Shown: one piece after another, positions 8,580 through 18,204 of the stretch
How the letters are laid out: each line of letters opens with the position of its first letter
Numbering within the stretch: position 1 is the first letter of the stretch
Origin: Polynucleobacter sp. TUM22923
GTDB lineage: Bacteria > Pseudomonadota > Gammaproteobacteria > Burkholderiales > Burkholderiaceae
Direction: 5' to 3'
NCBI RefSeq assembly: GCF_030295705.1
Contig: NZ_AP027274.1
Location: forward strand, 1,488,001 to 1,552,000
DNA length: 64,000 bases
Position numbers and translations under genes: made by a program
The notes under the pieces: generated by a model
Databases searched by the model: none
What the model saw: only the letters and a program-made list of their open reading frames with translations
What the model was told of the DNA's origin: nothing

Positions 8580-8846
8580 TTACGCAGCCATGGCTTTGAT
8601 TGCAGCAGACAAACGTGACTTCTGACGTGAGGCTGTATTTTTGTGAGCAATTCTCTTATCCGCAATCTTGTCGATTGTTGATTGTGTTGCAGCAAATATT
8701 TTAGCTGCAGCATCTTTGTCACCAGTTTCAATAGCTTTGCGAACTGCCTTAATGGAAGTACGAAGCTTAGAACGCAAACTGGAGTTGTGCTCATTCTGTT
8801 TTACTGCCTGCCGTGCGCGTTTACGCGCTTGTGCGGTATTGGCCAT
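8580..8846 (-). CDS. rpsT: 30S ribosomal protein S20
   Basis: Primary 16S rRNA-binding protein of the small subunit, 88 residues and very basic. The sequence opens [13 protein letters not shown] and shows the S20 helical pattern, ending [17 protein letters not shown] longer ORF exists upstream, but this start has AAGG nine bases ahead and matches the normal S20 N-terminus. It is monocistronic, with its own terminator, and diverges from murJ over a gap of about 155 bases. Confidence 0.97.
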   Translation of the reverse strand: MANTAQARKRARQAVKQNEHNSSLRSKLRTSIKAVRKAIETGDKDAAAKIFAATQSTIDKIADKRIAHKNTASRQKSRLSAAIKAMAA

Positions 8847-9000
8847 CTTTAAACCTTGCTCTATAAAAAAATTACAAAATACGATTAACTGGAAATCTGC
8901 GTGGGTTCGCCAATTTATAAGCTGACTCACCAAAACCCAAGATTTTACAGTAAAGCATCAAAAAAGCCCAGCCACCTGATAAATAGGTGAAAATCAGCCC

Positions 9001-10554
9001 ATGAACCTGCTTTCCGCTGCCGCTAAGGTCAGTTCCCTCACCATGCTGTCCCGCATCACTGGGCTGCTCAGAGAGACTTTGATCGCGCGTAGCTTTGGGG
9101 CCTCAGAGTGGACAGATGCCTTTAACGTGGCCTTCAGGCTACCGAATCTACTACGTCGCCTCTTTGCCGAAGGGGCATTTTCCCAGGCATTTGTGCCAAT
9201 TTTAGGGGAAATTTCCAGTAAAGGGGATCTGAAACAGTCCCAAATCCTCATTAATGCCGTTGCCACCCTCTTATTTTGGGCCTTATTGCTCACGGTATTC
9301 CTGGGGGTTATTGGCGCCCCCCTGCTGATTTTAGTGATTGCTACAGGATTTGTAGGCGGGCAAGCCTACGATGCCAGCATTGTGATGACGCGCATCATGT
9401 TTCCTTATATCGGCCTCATTTCAATGGTGTCCCTCTCCGCAGGAATTCTCAACACCTTTGGGCGCTTTGCCATTCCGGCCTTTACGCCTGTTTTATTAAA
9501 TGTTGCGCTCATTACGAGCGCAATCTTTTTATCCCCTTATCTTGACCAACCGATTTACGCCCTTAGTATTGGCGTGCTTATGGGGGGAGTGTTACAGCTG
9601 GCTATTCAAATTCCGGCTCTTGCACGCATTGGACTACTCCCTCGGATTGGGCTTCTCCCGGGGGCAATCAAAGCGGCAATAACAAACCCAGACGCCAGAC
9701 GCGTCTTAAAGCTGATGGGGCCTGCAGTCTTTGCCGTCTCTGTTGCTCAAATCTCCTTGCTCATTAATACCAATATCGCCTCACGCCTGCCTGCGGGTAG
9801 CGTATCTTGGTTATCTTATGCCGACCGTTTAATGGAATTTCCCACTGCACTCTTAGGCGTAGCGTTGGGTACCGTGCTACTACCTAGCTTGAGCAAAGCG
9901 AATGCCAAGAATGACTTAGTGCATGCCGGTGAATTATTGATCTGGGGTTTACAACTCACTTTTTTACTCGCGGCACCCTGCGCCATTGTACTCTTGATTT
10001 TTGGCGAACCCTTAGCGGCCGTCCTATATCACTATGGAAAATTTAATGCCCTAGATGTATTAATGACACAACGGGCATTGGCAGCTTATGGCATAGGGTT
10101 AATTGGGCTGATCCTCATTAAGATCTTGGCGCCCGGTTTTTATTCCAGGCAGAATATTCGTACTCCAGTCAAAATCGGCTTATTGGTTTTGGTGGCAACG
10201 CAATTAGCCAATCTCGTGTTTGTACCTTGGCTGGGTCACGCTGGTTTAGCCCTATCCATTGGAGTGGGTGCATGCCTTAACGCAGCACTGCTCTGGGTAG
10301 GACTGCATCGCCTAGGCGCCCTTCCAAATGCAGCCTGGCTCAAGTATTTAAGTCAGCTTCTATTCGCCTTAATTCCCTTCACAATAGTGCTGTATTACGG
10401 CGCCAGTACCCATAACTGGATTGCGCTGCAATCCACACCCTGGTTAAGAATAGGCATTTTGTCCTTATGGCTAGCGGCATCTGCGATCACCTATTTTCTT
10501 GCCTTAGGCTTAATAGGAATTCGCTGGCAAAAATTTCTTCGTCATGCAAAATAA
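9001..10554 (+). CDS. murJ: Lipid II flippase MurJ
   Basis: Inner-membrane transporter of the MVF/MOP superfamily that moves lipid II to the periplasm for peptidoglycan synthesis. It has 517 residues with about 14 predicted hydrophobic helices. The N-terminus SSLTMLSRITGLLRETLIA and then DAFNVAFRLPNLLRRLFAEGAFS (seen as short blocks) are the family's most conserved regions, and they include the charged cavity arginines. An AGGTG stretch lies 13 bases before the ATG. The following sirB1-type gene begins five bases after its stop. The pairing of murJ with rpsT is common in proteobacteria. Confidence 0.97.
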   Translation: MNLLSAAAKVSSLTMLSRITGLLRETLIARSFGASEWTDAFNVAFRLPNLLRRLFAEGAFSQAFVPILGEISSKGDLKQSQILINAVATLLFWALLLTVFLGVIGAPLLILVIATGFVGGQAYDASIVMTRIMFPYIGLISMVSLSAGILNTFGRFAIPAFTPVLLNVALITSAIFLSPYLDQPIYALSIGVLMGGVLQLAIQIPALARIGLLPRIGLLPGAIKAAITNPDARRVLKLMGPAVFAVSVAQISLLINTNIASRLPAGSVSWLSYADRLMEFPTALLGVALGTVLLPSLSKANAKNDLVHAGELLIWGLQLTFLLAAPCAIVLLIFGEPLAAVLYHYGKFNALDVLMTQRALAAYGIGLIGLILIKILAPGFYSRQNIRTPVKIGLLVLVATQLANLVFVPWLGHAGLALSIGVGACLNAALLWVGLHRLGALPNAAWLKYLSQLLFALIPFTIVLYYGASTHNWIALQSTPWLRIGILSLWLAASAITYFLALGLIGIRWQKFLRHAK

Positions 10555-10559
10555 CCTTT

Positions 10560-11402
10560 ATGCCAACACAACAACTTGATTATTTCACCTCCCTTGTTGC
10601 CGAGGATGAGCACTTTCCCTTGACTGAGGCAGCCGTTGCCGTCGCTCAGCATGCTTATCCTGATCTTGATGTGCAGGGTGTATTAGATCGGCTTGACCAA
10701 TGGGGTAAGAAACTCAAGACCCGCATTACTGCAGACACACCCCCCATGCAGCGCTTACAACTACTGAAGCATTTTTTTTATACCGAGTTAGGTTTTGGCC
10801 CTAACCCGAATGATTTTTATGCGCCTGAGAACTCTTATCTCCACCAGATGATTGAGAGCCGCCGTGGTATTCCTATCTCACTAGCGATCTTGATGATGGA
10901 GCTTGGTCAGCAAGTAGGATTGAATATTCGCGGAGTCTCTTTTCCCAATCACTTTATGATGCGCATTTCTTTACAACAAGGCGAAATCATCATGGATCCC
11001 CTGAATGGTGACTCGCTATCGAAGAATCAATTACAGGAAATGTTAGATCCCTACCTCGATGCAAAAGGGTATCGAGATGAGCTCAGTCTGCCGCTCAACA
11101 TCTTTCTGCGTGCTTCTAGCCCACGAGAAATCCTCTCACGATTTTTACGAAACCTGAAGATGATTTATTCAGAAGACGAGCGCTGGGAGCGCTTACTAGG
11201 AATACAAGAGCGTTTAGTAATCTTGCTACCAGAGTCAATGGAAGAGGTGCGGGATCGCGGCCTGATCTTTGCCCAATTGGAATATATACGGCCCGCTATT
11301 GCTGACCTGCACCGCTATCTTAGTGAAATGCCGGGTGCTGATGATGCCGCCGATATTCGAGAGCACATTCTCAAATTAGACAGTCAAACAAAACTGCACT
11401 AG
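10560..11402 (+). CDS. sirB1: SirB1-type transglutaminase-like/TPR protein
   Basis: 280 residues starting MPTQQLDYF; the longer in-frame ORF overlaps murJ and is not preferred. Residues about 40-190 look like the transglutaminase-like core of the SirB1 family (FFYTELGFGPNPNDFY, IESRRGIPISLAILMMELG, VSFPNHFMMR, IMDPLNG; each a short block). The C-terminal third is helical and TPR-like (AQLEYIRPAIADLHRYL). The SirB1 family role is poorly defined, and I assign no reaction. Translation probably depends on murJ read-through or coupling, because no strong ribosome site is seen. Confidence 0.88.
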   Translation: MPTQQLDYFTSLVAEDEHFPLTEAAVAVAQHAYPDLDVQGVLDRLDQWGKKLKTRITADTPPMQRLQLLKHFFYTELGFGPNPNDFYAPENSYLHQMIESRRGIPISLAILMMELGQQVGLNIRGVSFPNHFMMRISLQQGEIIMDPLNGDSLSKNQLQEMLDPYLDAKGYRDELSLPLNIFLRASSPREILSRFLRNLKMIYSEDERWERLLGIQERLVILLPESMEEVRDRGLIFAQLEYIRPAIADLHRYLSEMPGADDAADIREHILKLDSQTKLH

Positions 11403-11418
11403 CGGCTTCTCAGCACCA

Positions 11419-12072
11419 TTAATCTTGAGGCTTGCGCTGAAAGATTTTATATAGGGCGGCAAGTACGATTGGCAAAGCAGCAGCGCCAATACCAATCAAC
11501 ACAATGACATTGAGATTCTGACGAATGATCGGAATGTTTCCAAAGAAATAGCCTGCCACTACCAAGCTAAATACCCATAACAATGCACCAGTGATGTTAA
11601 AAAATTGAAAACGAGAGAAATTCATTTCTGATACGCCAGCGACAAACGGTGCAAAGGTTCTAATAATGGGTAAGAAGCGTGCAACGATGATTGTTTTACC
11701 GCCATGCTTCTCATAAAAAGAATGGGTTTTACGAAGTGCGGCTTGATCAATCCAGCGTGATTTACTGCTAAATATTCTTTTGCCTATCCAGCGTCCAATA
11801 AAGTAATTTACTGTGTTACCAGCGATAGCAGCGATCAACAAACCAATGCATAGCGTCCATAAATTAAAATGCCCGGTAGCGCAATAAGCCCCCGCAATGA
11901 ATAATAAGGAATCACCGGGCAAGAATGGGGCTACTACTAATCCTGTTTCCGCAAAGACAATCGCAAACAGCAATCCATAAGCCCAGTAGCCATATTGCTG
12001 AATCACCACATCCAAATGACGGTCGATGTGTAGCAGTAAATCACTCAATTGCAATAAGGTATCAATCAACAT
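11419..12072 (-). CDS. DedA family membrane protein
   Basis: 217 residues, integral inner membrane, with a re-entrant/VTT-type DedA domain. Family features are GLVVAPFLPGDSLLFIAGA, GNTVNYFIGRWIGKR and the glycine/arginine motif ARFLPIIRTFAPFVAGVSEM (short blocks). DedA proteins are linked to undecaprenyl-phosphate or phospholipid transport, but which one applies here cannot be read. A good Shine-Dalgarno (CTGGAG) precedes the ATG. It is divergent from miaA and convergent with sirB1 over only 16 bases. Confidence 0.92.
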   Translation of the reverse strand: MLIDTLLQLSDLLLHIDRHLDVVIQQYGYWAYGLLFAIVFAETGLVVAPFLPGDSLLFIAGAYCATGHFNLWTLCIGLLIAAIAGNTVNYFIGRWIGKRIFSSKSRWIDQAALRKTHSFYEKHGGKTIIVARFLPIIRTFAPFVAGVSEMNFSRFQFFNITGALLWVFSLVVAGYFFGNIPIIRQNLNVIVLIGIGAAALPIVLAALYKIFQRKPQD

Positions 12073-12137
12073 TCACTCCAGTAATTAACTGCAAGAATAT
12101 TAACAGCCTATTAATGCCGCTCTAGCAATTTCATTCC

Positions 12138-12143
12138 TATAAT
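12138..12143 (+). promoter_or_regulatory. -10 element immediately before miaA (leaderless candidate)
   Basis: An exact TATAAT ends five bases before the miaA ATG at 12149. Transcription would begin at or next to the start codon. No Shine-Dalgarno sequence is present and the -35 region is poor. Confidence 0.5.
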
Positions 12144-12148
12144 GGCTC

Positions 12149-13165
12149 ATGCAAACTGAACCCCACATTCAGCCTGTGCATTCCACTGACCAGCTACCTA
12201 CTCTTTGTATCGTTGGCCCCACAGGTTCAGGCAAAACCCATCTCGCTATGTCCTTAGCTGAGCGAGCGCAATCTATGGGCGCCACCATTGAATTGATCAG
12301 CATGGATTCTGCTCTGGTATATCGCGGTTTAGACATTGGTAGCGCAAAACCGACTAGCGCTGAGCAAGCAGCAGTCCGGCATCACCTAATAGATATTTTG
12401 GAGCCAACCGAATCCTATTCGGCTGCGCGCTTTGCTAATGATGCTAAACGTCTTTGCGAAGAGATTCGTCAGCGCGGTCATATTCCTGTCATTGTGGGTG
12501 GAACGATGCTGTATTGGCGAGCCTGGGCCTATGGACTTTCCTCACTACCTCCTGCCGACCCAACTATCCGAGCGCGTTTAGATGAACAAGGCAAAGCGAT
12601 TGGCTGGCCTGCAATGCATGATGAATTAGCTAAAGTAGATCCCGCGACTGCTGCACGACTACAACCCAATGATTCTCAACGGGTACAACGCGCCTTAGAG
12701 GTTTACAAGATCACCGGTCAACCGATGTCTATTTTGTTGGCAAATTCTCCTAGTGAAGATGGCAGAGTAGGTTCAGTCATTCCGAAATGGATTGAGTTGG
12801 TATCGCTAGAGCCAAGTGATCGCTCTCGCCTGCATCAGAATCTAGAAAAGCGTTTTGATGAAATGCTCATCAGCGGACTTATTGCAGAAGTTGAAACATT
12901 GCGCAAAAATCCAGCGCTACACGCTGATCTGCCGGCGATTCGGTCAGTAGGGTATCGACAAGTTTGGGAATATTTGGCTGGAGAGGTTGACCATGCACAA
13001 ATGCGTAACAGGGCACTTGCGGCCACTAGACAGCTTGGTAAGCGGCAACTTACCTGGTTGCGCGCGATGACTGGAAAAACGACCTTTGACTCCTTCAACC
13101 CCATTGAATTGAAGGCAGCTTTAGAACATTGTCAGAAGACCCTGTTTAAACTAGATCAACCCTAG
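12149..13165 (+). CDS. miaA: tRNA dimethylallyltransferase
   Basis: Adds an isopentenyl group to A37 of tRNAs that read codons starting with U. 338 residues. The P-loop GPTGSGKT is at 23-30, followed by SMDSALVYRGLDIGSAKP (the catalytic Asp and dimethylallyl pocket), HHLIDILEP and VGGTMLYWRAW. A C-terminal RALAATRQLGKRQLTWLR helix contacts tRNA. The first 17 residues are a non-conserved extension, so initiation downstream is possible but no better ATG is evident. Its end is two bases from the convergent purM stop. Confidence 0.97.
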   Translation: MQTEPHIQPVHSTDQLPTLCIVGPTGSGKTHLAMSLAERAQSMGATIELISMDSALVYRGLDIGSAKPTSAEQAAVRHHLIDILEPTESYSAARFANDAKRLCEEIRQRGHIPVIVGGTMLYWRAWAYGLSSLPPADPTIRARLDEQGKAIGWPAMHDELAKVDPATAARLQPNDSQRVQRALEVYKITGQPMSILLANSPSEDGRVGSVIPKWIELVSLEPSDRSRLHQNLEKRFDEMLISGLIAEVETLRKNPALHADLPAIRSVGYRQVWEYLAGEVDHAQMRNRALAATRQLGKRQLTWLRAMTGKTTFDSFNPIELKAALEHCQKTLFKLDQP

Positions 13166-13167
13166 AT

Positions 13168-14220
13168 TTAAACCACAATCGTTTGTGGTGCCCCTGCTGG
13201 ACGCTCTACAACTTCACCGACGTTCCATGCATTTAGGCCTTGAATTTTCAGAAACTGAATGGCAGTATCAGCTTGCTCTGCAGACACGATTACCACCATT
13301 CCAATGCCGCAGTTAAATACGCGCACCATTTCTGCATCAGCAACGCCACCCTTCATTTGCAGCCATCTGAAAAGCTCTGGCATGACCCAGCTATCACGGT
13401 GCAGTATCGCCTGAGTATTTTCAGGGAGAACACGGGGTACGTTATCGACTAAACCACCGCCAGTGATGTGGGCCATCCCTTTAACGTTGATTTCAGATAT
13501 CAGCTTGAGGAGTGGCTTGACATAAATTTCTGTTGGCGCCATAACCACATCACCTAAGGGCCGACCCCCAAGATCGTCACTTGGCTTAGCGCCGGCACGC
13601 TCAATAATTTTGCGTACCAAAGAATAGCCATTGGAATGCGCGCCACTCGAACCTATCGCCAACACCACATCACCCGGGGCAATGGTTGCGCCAGTAATAA
13701 TTTTGGACTTTTCAACCGCGCCCACTGCAAATCCGGCCAGATCGTATTCGCCAGGGGGATACATCCCAGGCATCTCCGCTGTTTCACCCCCAATGAGTGC
13801 GCAGCCAGAAAGCTCGCAACCTTTGGCAATACCAGCAACTACCGTAGTCGCCGTATCTACCGATAACTTACCGCAGGCAAAGTAATCTAGAAAAAAGAGG
13901 GGTTCTGCACCCTGAACCAAAATGTCATTCACACTCATTGCCACCAAGTCCTGACCAATCGTATCGTGGCGATTCCACTCAAAGGCCAGTCTCAGCTTAG
14001 TTCCCACACCATCGGTACCAGCTACCAATACCGGCTCTTGGTAGCGCTTAGGCACCTCAAAGAGGGCCCCAAAGCCACCGATTCCGGCCAGTACGCCCTC
14101 ACGCATGGTTTTCTTAGCAAGAGGCTTAATTCTGTCGACTAAAGCGTCACCAGCATCAATATCAACACCTGCATCGCGATAGGAAAGGCCATTTGAAGAA
14201 GAATTGGTAGAAGAGGTCAT
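13168..14220 (-). CDS. purM: Phosphoribosylformylglycinamidine cyclo-ligase
   Basis: AIR synthetase, fifth step of purine synthesis. 350 residues in the PurM/PurL superfamily fold. Features: [26 protein letters not shown], the GTDGVGTKL motif, the [18 protein letters not shown] stretch, [11 protein letters not shown] and [17 protein letters not shown] low-complexity Ser/Asn/Thr stretch of about ten residues precedes the conserved part. It diverges from the perM-type transporter over 73 bases, an arrangement I associate with Burkholderiales. Confidence 0.98.
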   Translation of the reverse strand: MTSSTNSSSNGLSYRDAGVDIDAGDALVDRIKPLAKKTMREGVLAGIGGFGALFEVPKRYQEPVLVAGTDGVGTKLRLAFEWNRHDTIGQDLVAMSVNDILVQGAEPLFFLDYFACGKLSVDTATTVVAGIAKGCELSGCALIGGETAEMPGMYPPGEYDLAGFAVGAVEKSKIITGATIAPGDVVLAIGSSGAHSNGYSLVRKIIERAGAKPSDDLGGRPLGDVVMAPTEIYVKPLLKLISEINVKGMAHITGGGLVDNVPRVLPENTQAILHRDSWVMPELFRWLQMKGGVADAEMVRVFNCGIGMVVIVSAEQADTAIQFLKIQGLNAWNVGEVVERPAGAPQTIVV

Positions 14221-14293
14221 AGTATCGATAGAAGATTAGTAAAAAGCAGGGCTTGGTCGGTAGAATCATTGAATTCTAGAGGATTCAAGCAAG

Positions 14294-15283
14294 ATGACTG
14301 AAATTTTTACCCCTTTTCTGACCGCATTTATTTTGGCGTACGCTCTGCGCCCTGTTTCCCTATGGCTTGAACGCCATCGCCTGCCCCGCGCAGCTGCCGC
14401 TGGAATCGCCATGATTATTGGTCTGGGGATCGTGTTTTGCATCTTAAGCCTGTTTATTACACTCCTCAAAACAGAGATTCCGCTCATTAAAACCCAATTT
14501 CCCGGCTGGCTCCAGAACACTCAAGCCTGGCTTGAGCCCAAATTAACGCAATTTCATGTCACTTTTGACTGGAGCCACCTCAAAGCTACTGTATCCCAGA
14601 AAATCACGGAACATCTAAACGACAATTCTGATGCACTGATGTCCTCTACAGTGGAAACCGTGCTGATGTCAGGCAGCTCTGTTATCGCTGGCTTTGTCAA
14701 TGCCGTGTTGATTCTATTTGTCATGTTTTATTTATTGATCGACTGGAATCATTTTTTTAGCTTAATTAAAAAATTGATGCCTGTACGCGCGCAAGAGACT
14801 GTTCACCATTTAGCGATGCATGCGGATGGCCTGTTGTCACAGTATCTAAGGGGCATGATCATTGTGATCTCCATCATGTCTGTTTTTTATAGTGCTGGCT
14901 TGAGTTTTCTTGAAATTAAAGGCGCCATCGCACTTGGCGTATTTACGGCGCTCATGATTGTGATTCCTTATATCGGTATTACGATTGGCTTCACCCTAGC
15001 GGTCTTTGCTGCGCTTCTTCAATTTGGCCCTGGAAGTGAATTACTGGGTGTGCTCATTATTTATAGCCTTGGGCAATTTTTAGAAGGCTTCTTTCTAACG
15101 CCCCGTCTTGTCGGTGAACGTATTGGTTTGCACCCCGTGGCAGTACTTTTCGCATTACTCTTATTCGGTAAGTTATTTGGTTTTTTTGGTATTCTTCTCG
15201 CGCTACCCATCAGCGCAGTCGGCTTAGTGGTTCTTCAGTACGCCTGGTCTCGCTACACGCAAAGCACTTGGTATCAACGATAA
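14294..15283 (+). CDS. AI-2E family transporter (PerM/YdiK type)
   Basis: 329 residues with seven or eight hydrophobic segments and the family's large hydrophilic region at about 75-120. The signature VIPYIGITIGF and the final LVGERIGLHPVAVLFALL region (short blocks) identify it. Family members have been tied to autoinducer-2 export or Na+/H+ antiport, so the substrate is unknown. The N-terminus starts slightly late compared with typical members, but a stop at 14270 limits any extension. It leads the plus-strand run into hda, 12 bases on. Confidence 0.9.
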   Translation: MTEIFTPFLTAFILAYALRPVSLWLERHRLPRAAAAGIAMIIGLGIVFCILSLFITLLKTEIPLIKTQFPGWLQNTQAWLEPKLTQFHVTFDWSHLKATVSQKITEHLNDNSDALMSSTVETVLMSGSSVIAGFVNAVLILFVMFYLLIDWNHFFSLIKKLMPVRAQETVHHLAMHADGLLSQYLRGMIIVISIMSVFYSAGLSFLEIKGAIALGVFTALMIVIPYIGITIGFTLAVFAALLQFGPGSELLGVLIIYSLGQFLEGFFLTPRLVGERIGLHPVAVLFALLLFGKLFGFFGILLALPISAVGLVVLQYAWSRYTQSTWYQR

Positions 15284-15295
15284 AACATCGCAGTA

Positions 15296-16054
15296 ATGAA
15301 TAAAGATCTGCTACCGCGCCAATTTGCGCTTGATATTGCCCGAGCACCTCAACCCAGCCTCAGTAATTTTTTGACTGGGGAAAATGCTGCTCTACATTTC
15401 ACACTGCAAGAGGTAGTAAAAACTTGGGAATTAAAGCAAGCTAGACAAGCCGGAGAAAATGCCCTCAATCAACGCTGGATGTATTGGTGGGGCGCAGAGG
15501 GCTCAGGACGCACGCACCTATTGGACAGCCTAGCCAATGCAGCGCAAATACTGGGTTTCCAGCACTTTGCACTGAACCCAAATGAACCTAGCACCTGGGT
15601 CAAATTAGAGGATCAACTGACAAGCCTTGGCGCTAGCCATTCGGTGTCCGTCATCACTGTAGATGATGTGGATTGCCTGAATGACCGCCTAGTTGCCTCC
15701 TTGTTTCGTATTTTGAATGCCATTCAAGCTAGCCAAGCAATGCATATTTTTATGGCGGGCAACGTAGCTCCGGGTGCCCTGAAGTTGAGAGAAGACCTGC
15801 GCACCCGTCTGGGATGGGGTTTGGTGTTTCAGACCCATGCATTGGGAGATGATGAGAAAATACAAGCCTTGGAGCAGTCAGCGCAAGCTCGCGGCTTAGT
15901 TTTGTCACCAGAGGTCTTGCCTTGGTTGCTCAATCATTTTTATCGCGATATGCCTAGCTTAATGGCCTTAATCGATGCTTTGGATGCATATTCCCTAGAG
16001 ACCAAACGTGCCGTCACCCTTCCGCTAGTAAAAACGCTTTTAGAAACGAAATAA
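15296..16054 (+). CDS. hda: DnaA inactivator Hda
   Basis: AAA+ protein, related to DnaA, that stimulates DnaA-ATP hydrolysis while bound to the DNA-loaded sliding clamp. It is 252 residues. The degenerate P-loop GAEGSGRTHL has Arg where most ATPases have Lys, which I recall as normal for Hda (E. coli also has GR). Also present are VITVDDVDCLND (Walker B), a sensor-like region and an arginine-finger-type DLRTRLGWGL. An N-terminal QFALDI at 9-14 resembles a clamp-binding motif. The HAD gene starts six bases later. Confidence 0.93.
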   Translation: MNKDLLPRQFALDIARAPQPSLSNFLTGENAALHFTLQEVVKTWELKQARQAGENALNQRWMYWWGAEGSGRTHLLDSLANAAQILGFQHFALNPNEPSTWVKLEDQLTSLGASHSVSVITVDDVDCLNDRLVASLFRILNAIQASQAMHIFMAGNVAPGALKLREDLRTRLGWGLVFQTHALGDDEKIQALEQSAQARGLVLSPEVLPWLLNHFYRDMPSLMALIDALDAYSLETKRAVTLPLVKTLLETK

Positions 16055-16060
16055 ATATTC

Positions 16061-16741
16061 ATGACCCGACTTGCCCTATTCGACCTTGACCATACCCTGT
16101 TGCCTTGCGACAGTGACTACGAGTGGGGTCAATTCTTGGCGCGCATTGGCGTAGTCGATAGTCAATACTATGCCCAGCAAAATGAGCGCTTTTATCAAGA
16201 CTATAAAGAAGGCAAACTCGACATTCAGGCATTTTTACGGTTTGCGCTTAAACCGCTCTCAGAACATTCTCGCGCTCAACTTAAAGAATGGCATGATGCT
16301 TTCATGCAAGAGGTCATCACTGGCCAAGTACGCCAACAGGCTCTCGATTTAGTGAAGCGCCATCAAGATGCCGGGGACTTATGCTGCGTAGTAACCGCTA
16401 CCAATAGCTTTGTAACGCGCCCCATCGTAGAAAGCTTTGGTATTGAACATTTACTTGCAACCGAACCAGCCACATTAGGGGAAGACCCCCTAGCGCCCTT
16501 CACCGGCGAAGTTCAGGGAATTCCGAATTTTCGAGAAGGTAAAATCCACCGAGTGCATGATTGGCTTACTAGTCAGCATTTAGTACTAGATCAGCTACCT
16601 TGCAGTTATTTTTATTCAGACTCCATGAACGATTTACCACTCCTGGAAAAAGTAAGTAACCCTGTTGCTACTAATCCAGATACTCGACTACGCAACGAAG
16701 CCTTGAAGCGTCATTGGCCCATACTTGAACTGTTTGCATGA
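16061..16741 (+). CDS. HAD-IB family phosphatase (SerB-like)
   Basis: 226 residues. The HAD catalytic motif FDLDHTLL is at 7-14, the VVTATNSFVT segment gives motif II, and the KIHRV Lys followed by YFYSDSMNDLPLLE gives motifs III/IV. A helical cap lies at about 20-85. This subfamily includes phosphoserine and histidinol phosphatases, and this position next to hda and pcnB is where Burkholderiales often carry a histidinol-phosphatase-like HAD protein. The substrate is therefore uncertain. Its stop overlaps the pcnB start as ATGA. Confidence 0.9.
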   Translation: MTRLALFDLDHTLLPCDSDYEWGQFLARIGVVDSQYYAQQNERFYQDYKEGKLDIQAFLRFALKPLSEHSRAQLKEWHDAFMQEVITGQVRQQALDLVKRHQDAGDLCCVVTATNSFVTRPIVESFGIEHLLATEPATLGEDPLAPFTGEVQGIPNFREGKIHRVHDWLTSQHLVLDQLPCSYFYSDSMNDLPLLEKVSNPVATNPDTRLRNEALKRHWPILELFA

Positions 16742-18138
16742 TTACAAAATTGATTAACCGTATTTTGCGTCGCGACCCTATGGTGCGACATACCGTAGCC
16801 CATACTTCTGGCGCACCAAAACGGGTCCCTAAAAAATCCCATCGCATTGACCCAAACCTGCTCTCTAAAAATGCCGTTAAAGTCACGCATACTTTGCAGC
16901 AGGCTGGCTATGATGCTTTTATTGTAGGGGGCGCAGTAAGAGATCTTGCCCTAGGCATTGGCCCTAAAGATTTTGATGTAGCAACGAATGCAACTCCAGA
17001 GCAAGTCCAAAAATTATTTCGTAAATCTCGTTTAATTGGTCGACGCTTTCAAATTGTGCACGTAACCTTCTTCGGTAAAGGCCAACCAGAAATTATTGAA
17101 GTCTCTACCTTTAGAGCTTTACTAGAAAACGCTGGTGAGCATGTTGCAGAAAATGGCCGCATTTTGCGAGACAACGTGTGGGGAAGTCAGCATGAAGATG
17201 CCGCCCGCCGTGATTTCACAATCAATGCCATGTACTACGACCCGGCCACCGAAACGGTCCTTGATTACCACGGCGGTATGGCCGACATGCAAAAGAAAAC
17301 CTTGCGTATGATTGGCGAGCCAGCAAAACGGTATCGAGAAGATCCGATTCGCATGTTGCGCGCCATTCGTTTTGCTGCAAAAACCGGGTTTACCTTAGAC
17401 GCTGCAACACACACACCGATCGCTCAGTTAGGCAAGCTAATACAGGATGTCCCGTCAGCACGTCTCTTTGATGAAATTCTAAAACTCTTGATGTCGGGCT
17501 ATTCCTGGGCGGCCATACAAGGTTTGCGCAACGCCGGATTACATCACGGACTACTACCGCTACTAGATGCTATTTTAGATAACAAAGTAAGCTCTAAAGA
17601 AGCCAAAGACTTTGTGCGTATTGCCCTAGAGAACACGGATCACCGTATTCAGTCAGGCAAAAGCGTATCTGCCGGATTCTTATTTGCTACCTTGCTATGG
17701 CCAGACCTCTTGAGTAACTGGAAAAAGAATATCGCAGCAGGACTCTCCAATATTCCCGCACTACATGATGCTATGGACGCAACGATTGCCAGCCAAAGCA
17801 ATGGCATGACGATTCAAAGACGTTTTGAGAGCGATATGCGAGAAATTTGGTCTATGCAGCCCCGCTTTGAGAAGCGCGTGGGTCGCTACCCATATCGCCT
17901 GATTGAATCACCACGTTTCAGAGCGGGTTATGACTTTTTGCTGCTCCGCTGCGCTAATGGGGAACAAAACCCTGCTTTAGGCCAATGGTGGACCGACTTC
18001 ATCGGCGCTGACCCTACAGATCAGGATGCTTTAATGGCGAGCGTAAAGAACGATAGTGGCAATCCTGCCGCACCAGCCAAGCGACGTCGGCGCAGAAAAG
18101 CCAAAATAGCGGCGCCATCTGAAGATACGGCAAGCTAA
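16738..18138 (+). CDS. pcnB: Poly(A) polymerase I
   Basis: Adds 3' A tails to RNA, marking it for decay. 466 residues. The nucleotidyltransferase core has GGAVRD (64-69) and the metal-binding DFD (78-80), then RRDFTINAMYYDP and the EDPIRMLRAIRFAAK helix (short blocks). The C-terminus is a strongly basic tail (KRRRRRKAK), typical of PcnB rather than CCA-adding enzyme. The start overlaps the HAD stop by four bases, so translation is coupled. Confidence 0.95.
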   Translation: MITKLINRILRRDPMVRHTVAHTSGAPKRVPKKSHRIDPNLLSKNAVKVTHTLQQAGYDAFIVGGAVRDLALGIGPKDFDVATNATPEQVQKLFRKSRLIGRRFQIVHVTFFGKGQPEIIEVSTFRALLENAGEHVAENGRILRDNVWGSQHEDAARRDFTINAMYYDPATETVLDYHGGMADMQKKTLRMIGEPAKRYREDPIRMLRAIRFAAKTGFTLDAATHTPIAQLGKLIQDVPSARLFDEILKLLMSGYSWAAIQGLRNAGLHHGLLPLLDAILDNKVSSKEAKDFVRIALENTDHRIQSGKSVSAGFLFATLLWPDLLSNWKKNIAAGLSNIPALHDAMDATIASQSNGMTIQRRFESDMREIWSMQPRFEKRVGRYPYRLIESPRFRAGYDFLLLRCANGEQNPALGQWWTDFIGADPTDQDALMASVKNDSGNPAAPAKRRRRRKAKIAAPSEDTAS

Positions 18139-18204
18139 GCAGACTTGAGAAAAACTCTGTAAAGTCTTTTTAATATCAACTAATCAACTTTTTTACTGTT
18201 TGGA

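Noticed and set aside
10467..10559. N-terminal extension of the SirB1-type gene within murJ
   Set aside because: Out of frame inside conserved MurJ coding sequence, with no homologous residues.
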